Shown here piece after piece: positions 44,256 through 54,993 of a stretch of 64,000 nt of DNA. The stretch covers positions 1,054,001 to 1,118,000 of the forward strand of contig JADLZK010009181.1 in NCBI GenBank assembly GCA_015847255.1. Direction: 5' to 3'. The position numbers and the translations under genes are program-made. The stretch comes from Hyparrhenia diplandra. Lineage: Eukaryota > Streptophyta > Magnoliopsida > Poales > Poaceae. The notes beneath the pieces were generated by a model. It saw only the letters and a program-made list of their open reading frames with translations. It had not been told where the DNA came from and ran no database searches. Positions within the stretch are counted from its first letter, which is position 1, and each line of letters opens with the position of its first letter.

Positions 44256-44419
44256 CTAGCTAGGTAGCATTTTTGAGTTTTTTTTATTTTCTTTTTTGTT
44301 CATTTTGTAACGAATTAACTTTGAATACAGCATGATCTCAAATCAGAAAATTGTAAGCATGAATGTAGAACTCAAAGATTTATTATTGAGTTGATCTCTT
44401 TATTTCTTTCTTGTCGCAA

Positions 44420-44571
44420 ATTTGTTCCAATGTAATCGCTAGTGTAAGATCCAGTAGAAGTAGGGATGGTGATCCGAGGTAATACTCGTGTTACCGAATC
44501 GACCATAGTTTGTAACACTCTTTTCGCTTAATGAAAAATGCTTGCCGAGGCATGCTCTTGAAAAAAAAAAA
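44420..44571 (+). mobile_element. Possible LINE 3' end with poly(A)
   Basis: TTTGTAACACTCTTTTCGCT then TAATGAAAAATGCTTGCCGA and a terminal run of 11 A. The TTAATGAAAA...GC...poly(A) layout is like the 3' tails of plant L1-type LINEs. Too short to confirm. Confidence 0.4.
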
Positions 44572-44988
44572 TCATTTGTGATATACCGAGGCGAAGTGGA
44601 CACGGAAACATTAAATTTCTAAACATTCATTTGCCATCACTTTGCATATATAAGATATTAATTTCACTTTGGACACAAATCAAATCAGGCAACTATGACA
44701 CATGGCGATTAGATAAGCATCACAAAGCATTTAGGTTCTAATTAACATCCATCGGCAAGTGAGACTCAAGTTCGTACATCCATCATTCACCAACCACTTC
44801 CCAAATCCTAATTAACTTACTACTGAGAACAGCACCACATTGTTGCACACATATTTATATATATTTAAATTACGACATAAAGATCCACATTTCGGTTCCA
44901 AGCACCTGCAAATCAAGACAATCGGTTCAGGTTGACAAACACTTTCGATTCCGCGGCATCTAAGCCCCCGGCCGGTTCCTCACAAATT
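44572..44988. other. AT-rich, no gene seen
   Basis: Possibly the 3' untranslated region of the minus-strand exon at 44989-45260. An alternative frame near 44970-45010 (EEAAAMKFVRNRPGA) suggests that this exon's real stop lies here. Confidence 0.3.
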
Positions 44989-45275
44989 TCATCGCAGCGG
45001 CCTCTTCATCCTTCCACCAACATACTTGTCGAACATGTCCAACATGTAGCACATGTAGTCACCGATATCAAGCTTTGCGACTTGTACATAATACTTGGAC
45101 AGGATCAATAGACTCGAAGAATCATCATCGTCACTTGATGTTACTTTTACGTGAGAGTAGAACATAAAATATCGATGAACAACTTCAGAAATTAAAGTTC
45201 GGGGTAATTCTATTATAGTATTGAAAAAACCAAAGCAATTGATGCCCCTATGTGGCATGACTTGCTAAAAGTCGA
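44989..45275 (-). pseudogene. Exon-like minus-strand fragment, unknown protein
   Basis: Open frame MPHRGINCFGFFNTIIELPR then TLISEVVHRYFMFYSHVKVT, SSDDDDSSSLLILSKYYVQV and AKLDIGDYMCYMLDMFDKYV. A pyrimidine/AG acceptor (CTTTTAG|CAAG) lies just upstream at about 45270. A shorter diverged copy of its middle part lies at 45480-45560 (CGTGAGAGTAGAACATAAAA in both). I do not recognise the family. Confidence 0.35.
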
Positions 45276-45699
45276 AGATATATATCACTTGTGTCTCCTC
45301 GGGATGTGGTTAGTACGTAGATGATTAATTGGAGGACCCGGTGGATAAATCTTGCTACAAAAGTGCTGAATTTAAGCCATTTCTAATTAATGTACTAAAC
45401 ATTGAAACTTTATATGAGCACAAGCATTAGAATGGTACTAAACATTTTACGTCATTTGTCACTTGATGTTTCATACACTTTTCGTGAGAGTAGAACATAA
45501 AATATCAGTAGGCATGCAATACCAAACTTTAAAATTAAAGTTCGGGGCAATGGTTACAGGTTTCTATAGTTATTGATATTTTCAAAGTATAGTTAAAAGT
45601 TACCAAGGCATCACATAAGTTTTCGAATTTCTATTTCTGGAAACATCCTATTCCACTAGTAGAAATCTGCTCATCCATGACGAAAACCTCATGACGCTT

Positions 45700-46072
45700 G
45701 GAACTTTAGGTAAGGATTGGCGAGTTGTGCAAAAATTTGAACATAGGAATGTTTATGATGTGTCCGAGAAAGAAGAGGCTAGTGTTGAGGTGCATCGGGA
45801 TGATTATGGTTCGATAGTGAGCATGCAGTCCAAGAAGTAGATGATATTGTAGTTACACTCGGCATTCCGTGGAGAAGCAAATTGTTGTTCAAGGAAATTT
45901 ACAAGAGCTTATAAAAAACAAGAAGTAAATTTCTTTGTTAGTCTCGACGATGAAGAAAGTGAGGGCGAGGAGGAGGAAGATGACACAATGGAGCAAGATC
46001 TTTGCAGTTGATGGTGGCAACGATAACAATGATGACATGTCCTTTGATGACGATGAAGACGAGGATTACTAA
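45700..46072 (+). pseudogene. C-terminal remnant of a TNP2 transposase
   Basis: DWRVVQKFEHRNVYDVSEKE, then EASVEVHRDDYGSIV (45716-45815), DDIVVTLGIPWRS in the next frame, NLQELI..., and the acidic tail MSFDDDEDEDY followed by TAA at 46072. The same kind of acidic end (FDDDEDDSDDAYIED) closes the TNP2 of CACTA-1. It begins only about 45 bp inside the left terminus, so an internal deletion removed the left subterminal array and most of the transposase. Confidence 0.75.
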
Positions 46073-46529
46073 ATAAGATAGTTCATTTTACTTGTAGCAA
46101 AAGCGTAAAACAATAAACATATCATTTCTTTACTTAGTTACTAAATAAGATAATTGGTTTGACCTACGTTGTCGATTGGATTATATTAAACTTAGTTACA
46201 TAATACATTGTGCAATACATTGTGCCACCGTTTGTGTTTTCAACAATAATAAGATACATGCAAGCGAAAAAAACTTAGCGTAAGGTATTACTAATAAAGA
46301 GACATGCAAACAAACTTATATAACATAGCGTAAGCTACGTAACTTCATATTAATAACAGTTCAAAGGCACATATACGTGCCACTAGAAAAGACTTCAAAG
46401 TTTCTACCTTGCAGCCGGTGCATGATAACACAACCAGGTTCACAACCAAAATAAACTAGGAGACTCAGCTCCTCCAGCAACCATTCCAGCGAGGTTCAAG
46501 CTAGTGCTATATATAAACATCTACATATA
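46073..46529. other. Spacer between convergent TNP2 remnant and minus-strand gene
   Basis: AT-rich, no coding pattern. Presumably 3' ends of both genes. Confidence 0.35.
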
Positions 46530-48366
46530 ACTATAGATGAACCGAAGTCCATAAACTACGTGGCCATCCTTCCGGCAAGCACTCCCTCTTTGCTCCTTGT
46601 TCTTCCTCTTCCTCTTGAGCTTCTCCATGCCCCGCCTTCGGGCCTTGAATCTGGGCCTTCCGGTTCATCGATCCGAACGTCCTTCTTCTTGTTAGCTTCT
46701 TTGCGGGATGAAGACGTTCACTCTGTTCTTCCACTCGGCTTCCTCCACATTGGTGACCTCTCTTCAAATAAGATTGTACTTCTGTTTACCTCGACCGGCT
46801 CGCCGAACATCACATTCTTGAGGTCCTTCGCCTCGGTGGTGGCATGGTTGCAGCAAAAGTAATTCAGAGAAACAAACATACACAAAGAGCATGAAGGAAA
46901 CATAGAGCATATAGCAAGCAAAATTTATAGCAGGATTCATATAGGAATAACAAAGAAGCGTGAACTCTAACAACATGAGCATATAGAGCATATAGCAGGA
47001 ACTCTAACAACATGAGCATATAGAGCATATAGCGGGTTTCATATAGGAATAACAATAGCGGTGAACTCTAACAACATAGGCATATAGCGTAAAACATAGA
47101 GCATGAACTTTATAACCATGACCCGTAACCACATTGATACCTATTCGAGAGAAGGAAGTAATTAACATTGCATTTCTGTAATTATTCTCCATCTTTGGTA
47201 CAATTAATAACGATAAGCAAGTACCCCGTTATAAATAAACTTGTAAATGAACATGTGAAACAACTAGTAAATTGGGAAATAAAAACCCCCTTTCCTAATT
47301 AGAGTGGATAATTTATTTATCAACTAACTTCATCAAGACTAAATGTAGTACAATGCTCGGATAAAATTTAAAGACTGGATAATTAATTTATCAACAAGTA
47401 ATTGAGCTTAGCAAGGTGTTTGACCAAGACCTCAACTATCTAGCCATTTCCTATGACTATTGGATATAATACAATGATCCGGGAAACAGAAAACCCCCAT
47501 TTCCTTTTTTAGCAGGCTAAGATTTCCCAAAAATAGATTAACAGTGACTTCATGCATGTTCATACACAAGCAAAATAGATGTAGTATAATGATGTGCATA
47601 AATTGGGAAAAAAAACACTCATTTAGCTATGAAGCATGCAAAGATATCCCAAATCGATTAACATTGATTTGGATGCATGATCACACACAATCTAAATAGA
47701 TATAGTACAATGAACTCGCATAAATTGAAAAAAAACCCCCGATTCTATTTCAATGCCATCGATGTTTCATCCCATTTCTATTTCAATTTGCTTCATCCCA
47801 TTTCACTACTAATCGCACACCCTAACGTAAAAGTAAGCGCACACCCTAACCACGAAATCCCAAATAGTAACCCTATGCTCACCTTGTGGTCGGCCGACGA
47901 GGCCGATGACGCGGCGGGCGGCGAACTCTAGGGCGCGGCCCTTCCCCCCAGCACGAACCGCCATGGATCGGGTGCGAGGCGCTGATGGGGTGGTGTAGCT
48001 ACGGGCCGCCCGGCATCACCTCGAAGCCCGACGGGACGTCCGGGAGCGATCTTTGCCTAGGCCGCGAGCCCCTTCGGCGGGCCCCTTGGACGAAGAGCCC
48101 CGGAGGGAGGCGCCGGCGCCGACGGCGGCGAGCCCGGCGGAGCCACTCCGCCGTTGCCGACGAAGTCGCGGCCACCCACCTCCGGTCTTCTTGTCACGAG
48201 ACCGGGTTCTTCACAGCGTTCGCTGCGCCGGATTCTTCTTCCCGTCGGTCCCCATCTCGCGGCGGCTTGCGCGGCGGACGAAGGCGAGGCGGTGGGGCAA
48301 CCGGGGCGGCCGGGGGGTTTTTGCAGGGGAGAGGAGGAGTTGGAAACAAGGAAACGAAATGGGCGG
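46530..48366 (-). pseudogene. Minus-strand CACTA-2 gene of unknown function
   Basis: 5' part (48366 to about 47885): GC-rich leader and first exon with ATG candidates near 48258 (MGTDGKKNPAQRT) and 47960 (MAVRAGGKGRALEFAARRVI). It ends at a clear splice donor, CCACAAG|GTGAGC, at about 47884. The intron (to about 46870) contains a tandem repeat. The 3' exon (46870-46530) reads NHATTEAKDLKNVMFGEPVE, then VNRSTILFEERSPMWRKPSG and a Lys/Arg/Glu-rich end. Frames shift several times. The gene's TATA box is at 56450-56475, now separated from it by the LTR element. By position it parallels the minus-strand GRF gene of CACTA-1, but I see no GRF finger. The function is unknown. Confidence 0.5.
46930..47105. 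repeat. Tandem repeat in the intron of the minus-strand gene
   Basis: Repeated GAACTCTAACAACATGAGCA / TATAGAGCATATAGC units of about 40-45 bp, partly alternating with GGTTTCATATAGGAATAACA. It produces false hydrophobic frames on the minus strand (YMLYMLMLLE). Confidence 0.6.
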
Positions 48367-48367
48367 G

Positions 48368-49814
48368 TGTTGACACCTGTTATAGCATAATATTACTAGT
48401 CAACTAAACTTGGATAAGGGCGTAAAATGAATATCAACATAGATTAGGGGCTTTACTAACATAATTCCACGAGCTTTGGTGATTTATATAATTTCGGGGA
48501 CTTAATAGATAAATGCAGAGAAGAATGGAGAAAGTTCCGTAATATACATCCCATATGATGACAAGACTTGACCGTGAAGTAACTCAACCCGAATTGTGGA
48601 CTAAAACATTCTAGAAGACACCAGAAGACACTAGGAAGGAGGCGACAAAGATGGGCCCACCATGGCGGGCGGCGCCGGTGGGAGATTGGCCCGGCCGCCG
48701 GGTGGGTCCCACCTGCCGGTCTCACCTTTCTAGGTCGGTTTACTAATCGACTTTGTGGTTGTATCTACACCGTTGCCAAGGTCGGTTTGATCCAAGGGTT
48801 CACGTTCATCACCAAGGCCTATATAAGAAGACCCCGCCCTCGTGGTGAAACCCTAACTCATTCTATCTCATTCTATTCATTAACTCTCAGTTGTAGAGGT
48901 GTCCCAATGTAAGGATAACCTCTCTCTAGGATTAGTGAATTAGAAGTAGATTAGAGGAAGATTAGTCATGTAATTAGAGATAGATTAGCCATGTAATTAG
49001 AACTAGATTAGATCTAACTTAGATCTACTAACTTAGATCTAATCAAGAGTAAAGGAGAGCTGAACTATACTTTGGTTCCGAGATGTCTCTGAGTTTGGTA
49101 TGTTTCATATCTTATCTTTGGAAGACTTATGATTCATATATTTATCTTCTCTATTTACTTCTATGACTTTCATATATGTGGTTAAGTATAGTTGTTATGC
49201 TATTGCATGGGATCTTCGCTCGTATTGAGTGCTCTAATTATTATATGTGATTAGAGTAGTAATCGATAGTGTAGACTTGGTGTCTAGGCTATAGGTTACC
49301 CCGAGATTGCGCCCAATCCCACGGATAGTTGTGGTAGCCCTGGGGGTGATGACTCTGTAAGGCACGTGTAGTCCACCACGTTCAGATTGGTGTTTCAGAG
49401 AGCTTTTGGCAGCCTTCTCCCATCTACCTTCTTCCCAGTCTTTCTCGAGAGATGGGGACGGATCTGTCCGCTCCAAAGTGCATTAGTAAAATTGCTATCA
49501 TAGAACTTAAGTAATAGAGATACCCAGGAACCTTGATCTTTTCCTTTGACCTCTTGATTAGTTTAATTATTCTTTGACATCTTAGGTAGTTTATTATTTT
49601 ATGCTTTGATCCTTTAACAATTACTTTCTCATTATAGTCTAGTGGTTTGCTAAGTTAGTAGATGCATGATTGTGACTTATTAGATTCTTTAGCCAAAGTT
49701 TCCCTGTGGATACGATACTCTAGAATACTCATCCTAGGGGAAAAGCTACAATGGTAGGTGTTACGTGCGCTGCGTAATCCTTTATATTCTTTTAGCACTT
49801 AACAAATGCCAACA
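48368..49814 (+). repeat. Left LTR of the plus-strand LTR element
   Basis: 1447 bp. TATA box CTATATAAG at 48819, followed by AAACCCTAACTCATTC, the likely RNA start region. The block 49262-49495 is shared with other LTR families in the window. Confidence 0.92.
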
Positions 49815-49840
49815 AGCTTTTTTGGCGCCGTTCTTCGGGG
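49815..49840 (+). promoter_or_regulatory. Primer-binding site of the plus-strand LTR element
   Basis: AGCTTTTTTGGCGCCGTTCT directly after the LTR. TGGCGCCGTT is the usual core of the primer site in many grass gypsy-like elements. Confidence 0.75.
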
Positions 49841-52800
49841 AAGCAATTGGCCTAAAGATTCTAATGATGATCATGATGTCCGCTAATTTAGTGTATCACT
49901 AGCTTTAGTAGGATTACCCTTGTTACGTTGAGTTGTGGAATAAACGGGACAAAAAAGATGTCGCTGCGACCTTTAGGCAAGATTTCACAAGAAAAAGAAA
50001 AAGATTGAAGAACCCAGTGGTGCCCCGATCATTCAAGATTCATCAACATTGAAACCCCTGCTATCTCAAAGGTATGTATTTAAATATATATTATTCTAAC
50101 CATGTATAGATTGAAGAAGAAGTCGCCGTCACAAGAATTCAATGCACACATCTCAAGTGATGTACATAGAAGCTGCACATCATGGTAAGTATGATCAATA
50201 AAGGTGAGAAAGTCTTGCTCATGGACTATAAATTGATTGAGTAGTTATCATTTAATTTCTTGCATTGCATTGCATGTTTACTTGATCAACTCATGCATTC
50301 ACTCCGCTTAGTTTATGTTCTTTCATAGTAGATCCATTGCATGTTTAGTCCTTTGCATACATCCATATCTTTTGCATCTAAAAAATCCTCACCATGATCA
50401 TGCTCTTTCGTCTCTAATTGATAAATCTCTATAGTACTTTCATACTACTTTTGTCTCTATGGTATGCTTTAGTTTGGGAGTATTCTATAGGCATATAGGG
50501 TATTTCCAAAGGCTTTTAAATTAAGCGTGGTGCTTAGGTTAAATAGCCTTCCTTAATTAAATTAGACATGGAGTCTAGTTTGGTTATTGAACTAAGAATT
50601 GCTTGCGTAGACATTGGTTATTGTGTTGACTAACCCATGTAGAGAATTATCAAATCCAATTTGGGTAAGTTAAGAGATGAACTCAGATCGAGATGAAGCA
50701 AGGCATATGATGAACTCCAACCTTGTGCAAAAGACACGGTTCATTCATCATTGATGGAAGAATTGTAAGTATCAAATACCATTCACTCTGTCTTTTTTGC
50801 TACAAGTTACCTTTGCCTTGATCCATATGCTAGAGTGCAGAAACAAACAAAAATGAGTTATTAGACATGATAAAAGAGTCTCGTGCTAAGAGTAAACAAA
50901 GAACCATCTTTTCATTAGCATAGATGAAATCACATAAACCTTGGATAACAACCCCCCGCTTCAACCATGTTGTATTTTCCTTCGGGTATGTGTCCACTAA
51001 TATTTTGCAGAAAAAGAGTCTCGTGCTATGTCTATTCAATGAAGAAGAATGTCATACAACACGATCTAGAAGAAGCTCTCACTTGAGAAGTGAATGAATG
51101 ACAAACAAATGCACCACAAGAACATCAAAGACAGGTAAGTGAATATAACTCACATTTTTGTATACAACCTTTGTCTTATGTTCTCTTAAAAAAAAAAATC
51201 TCTCTAAGCACATGATTGCTCATAGTAACATGTTCCTAGGACAAGTTCCCTTCGGGTATTCTTTGTCACTAACCTTGCAGAAACAAAGGATGAACAATGT
51301 CTAAGGACATGGTGATTGCAACACACGATTAGGGACGGTCCAGCATTCACACTTGAAGTGCCGAGTGATAGGAAGGCTCAAGCATGGGGGAGGAAGGTCG
51401 ACTCCTCAAAGATCATCCGACATTACTCCTCCTCTACTCAAGCTTCCGTCACTCTGACATGCTGGTTTGCAATCTCTTTACTCACAATTACTTTATCTCT
51501 CTAAAGTTTGAATGGTTAATAGATGTCTTGCATAAAAATCAAACTTAAAATATAATAAAATTTCCAACTAGAGAGAAAGTAATGGTGAGCATATAAAATA
51601 TCCAATCAAAACTTCTTCTGGCATAAAAGCAACCTTTAGCTCCATGACAGTTCTACCCTTGTTTACAGTTACTTGTATTCCTTCGGGTATCTGTTGTCAA
51701 CTAATATTGCAGGAATAAAATCATCAGAGGAGCTAAAAGGTCTAAGCACAATTAAAAGATAAGAAATAAAGGACGATGCAATAAAGGAGACAAGTGAGGA
51801 ACAAGATACACAAGAGGCCAAATAAGGAAAGTTTCAAGCGGATGGAAAGATCCACCACGAGGTGTTACGGTCTTTGGAATGCTCCAACAATTAAGGTAAC
51901 ATCTTGAGGTAAGTTGTCAATAAATAAGCTTTCCCTTAACTATGGCGTGTTTATAAACAAAGAGTCAAACATGTTAGAGCAACACCTTTGCTTGATCCAT
52001 CTTCATTAGCTCAACATGTTTCGTTAAGTTGTTCTTACCACCACTCTCTTGATCTCATAGTCCTAATCTTGTAAGCGAGAAAGTTGCTTATCTTGCTTTG
52101 GAAGAATCATAATCATGCTTTTGATGTTTAGATAAGAAAACCCTTCCAAGAGTCAATGAGCTTGATTTGATCTATCGAATGTTTTAATCACAAACAATCA
52201 TGCTCAATCTTCTCGATCTTGTCACCCAAGTTAGGTTTAAGAAAAGTGTATAATAAATCAACTCTATCTTGTTTGACGTGCCTATGGTTAGAGAAGAACG
52301 AATGAATTTTGGTTCTGTTGGTGTTTTCCCACCAACAGAGCCCATGCACTTGATCTCTACCATGACTTTGCAAGCAGGACACACTTTGAGCAAAATGGTG
52401 GAGAAGCCTACCGTCTCTCTAGAATTCAACAAGTGAATGTCCTACAAGCATGCACACTAAACAAGAAGCCGCTACGCTTCACTCCAACTCATAAGAGCAC
52501 CAAAGAACAAGGGTGACGTTGTCCTTCACCATCTCAAGGAGCATGACTGTCAAGATCGAGATAATATGTACACTCAAGGAAACAACAAGGTAAGAAGTCT
52601 CGTTCGAGGACTTAAAACACCGAACCCTCGCCGAAAAGGTAAGGTCGGTAGTTATCCATATTTATTTCCTTGCATTGCATAATTATTTCCTTTAGCATAT
52701 TTACATTATAGCACTAGCCTTGCATTAGAAAAAAGAAAATAAATATTTGTTGGTTGCATATACTTTGAAAAACTCTAAGCCCCATGTGAGTAATTTTGTG

Positions 52801-54022
52801 GTGTGTAACAACCCATAAGGATATTTTCTTGTGGTGGCATAAAAATAAAATAAATATGCATGCATCATCGTTCTTTATTTTTGCATAGAAAATCCAAAAA
52901 ATATTAATCTTTCTTTGAACTATTGTCTTAAAAGGAATAATCTTAATCTTTGGCAACAAGAAGCAACGTGGCTAACCCCTAACGCTTAATCAAGTTCTAC
53001 TAGCTTTGTTGTCTATTTGAGTTCAGCGAGGATCCTAAGGAAGAGAGATATGACACACATAGTGTCCAAAGATTAAAGAAGATCAATCACCCACCATTAC
53101 TATCTACCTCTACTTCCAACCATCAAGAACATCGAAGACTATGTCAATATCCAAATTTTTGGGGAGTGCAACCTCCATGTATCCGATAAGTATTCTCCTA
53201 TCTTATTTAAATATTAGCTAAATATGTTTACTTTATTAGAAAGAAATAAAAAAAGATGCATAACTAAGGAAACCAAATAAATAGAGTTTATCTAGTCTTT
53301 ATTAAAGAGTCTTTATTAGAGTGTGATAATAAAATAAACTCAAGATAATCTCTAGCCTTGGAGATGATGAATAGTTGCTCTGGTCGTAATTCCTTTCAAA
53401 TACCTACCTTTCAAGCTTAATTTCTCTCGAGCTTTTAAATGCAACTCGCTTTAACTTGAGATTTGCTTTGAACCTGAAACCTCGTGGGTAGCAAATGCTT
53501 GCTCAAGTCTAGATAATTGACGGATATGATATATGAGAGTCCGAGCTGCTATTTATCTTACTCCTAGTGATACTAGATTTACGGAGATTTATCTTTTGAA
53601 AATTAAAAGTGCACATGATAAGTTCTGTGTGACAAGAGTGTTGAACCTCCTACCCAGACCATATATACATGCTCCCTAGATTAGGAAATTCCTTTGATAT
53701 ATATAGGTCGCTTGCTTTGCATTGAGTTTGTTCAATCTTTGTCGACCCTTAGAAACTTGTCATGCCGATCATGCACACTCCACTCCACCACACTCTACTC
53801 CACTTGCATTTATGCTACTTCTACCCCGAAGTACGCGGCCACATCCACCAAATATTCAAAAATGTTCTACTCCTATCCCGGGAGAGAACAACCAAAAACA
53901 TTTATTATACCCATTCACTTATTCATTGCTAGCCAATATCTTACAAAAAGCTCCATTACATTTATACCTCTCAAAAAAGTTAATGCAAAAGAGATCCGGG
54001 TTGTAAAAAAAAAAAGAGGGGG
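49841..54022 (+). other. Non-coding interior of the plus-strand LTR element, with intron-like modules
   Basis: No gag, protease, RT or integrase motif in any frame. Donor-like GTAAGT words occur at 50185, 50765, 51135, 51909 and 54840, and GTAAGA at 52590. Acceptor-like GCAG|(A/G)AA sites occur at 50840, 51010, 51280 and 51712. Three of the acceptors are preceded by CCTTCGGGTAT (50979, 51249, 51680) and CTAA(T/C). Short frames such as 50830-51039 (-) or 52184-52432 (-) lack family resemblance and are not called. Confidence 0.5.
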
Positions 54023-54245
54023 AGATGAAAAATGGACAAAAGTCCTACGGGCGAGTAGAGCCTACCTCCCTAAAGAAAAGAGATGAAAAAATGAACAAGT
54101 GTTCGAGGGCGAGTAGAGCCCACATCTCTAATAATAAAGATGAAAAATGGACAAGTGTCCGAGGGTGAGCAGAACCCACATCTTTAAAAGAGAGGAAATA
54201 ATGGACACAAGTCCGAGGGTGAGTAGAACCCACCTCTCTAGAAAA
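54023..54245 (+). repeat. Minisatellite, about 55-58 bp unit, 4 copies
   Basis: Units contain GATGAAAAATGGACAA, then GTCC(G/T)A(C/G)GGGCGAGTAGAGCC, then CACCTCTCTAA. Copies start near 54023, 54081, 54138 and 54191. It lies in the non-coding interior of the LTR element, upstream of the purine tract. Confidence 0.75.
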
Positions 54246-54972
54246 AAATAAAGAAAAAAATAAAGAAAGAAAAAAAAGATACAACCCAGGTTCTCTACAA
54301 AAAGTTTACAAAAGAGAGAAGATTTTTCAAGGAGCAAAAGTAAGATTTCCCTTATCTATTCTATTCATTTCATTACTACATTTCCATATCATCTATATCC
54401 TATGCACCATATACATGCACCACTTGATCAGTGTGACTTGTAACTTTGGATCCATTGCTTGAATTTACAATATATGTTTAGTAAGTAAATAAATTAGTTT
54501 TCTCTTACCTATGAGCTCCGGATATATAAGCCTTGGATATAGGGTGAGAGAGAAGAAGGCATAGTGTCCTCTTTGCCTTATTCCAAAAAGTACCACATAT
54601 TATGAGAGAAAGGCAACACAACATAATTGCCTAAGTGAGGATCCATAAATACCACAAATGAGAGACTTGAGAGGGTCATACAAAAGGAACTTTGAGTTTT
54701 ATTTTGAAAACTTGCAAAAACTCCAGAAGGACAGTTGAACAAAGAGTTTGTGATATGGTGTTTGACTTGATTGTTCTATCTTTCAATTGCCCGGGATCCT
54801 AAGAAAAGGCTATAAGCTCCATGGTTAAAGGAAATATGGGTAAGTTAAAGTTTTAAAAAGTTTATCTTTATCTGGAGAGAAATTTTGTTTGAAAGTATGT
54901 GTACTTTAAAGGTGTGATAACGTTATAGCAACTCCGATCCATTGCTAAGTTTGGCTTTGCTAGGGACTAGCA
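54246..54972. other. 3' part of the LTR element interior, no gene
   Basis: AT-rich, no coding or repeat structure beyond an A-rich run at 54241-54280. Confidence 0.4.
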
Positions 54973-54977
54973 AAGGG

Positions 54978-54993
54978 TAAGCTTGGGGGAACT
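54978..54993 (+). promoter_or_regulatory. Polypurine tract of the plus-strand LTR element
   Basis: AAGCTTGGGGGAACT lies directly before the right LTR start TGTTGACACC. Confidence 0.75.

Noticed and set aside
46864..47055. Small membrane protein on the minus strand
   Set aside because: The hydrophobic YMLYMLMLLE text comes from a tandem repeat inside an intron.
54023..54245. CRISPR-like array
   Set aside because: The repeats are contiguous and imperfect with no unique spacers, in plant nuclear DNA; it is a minisatellite.
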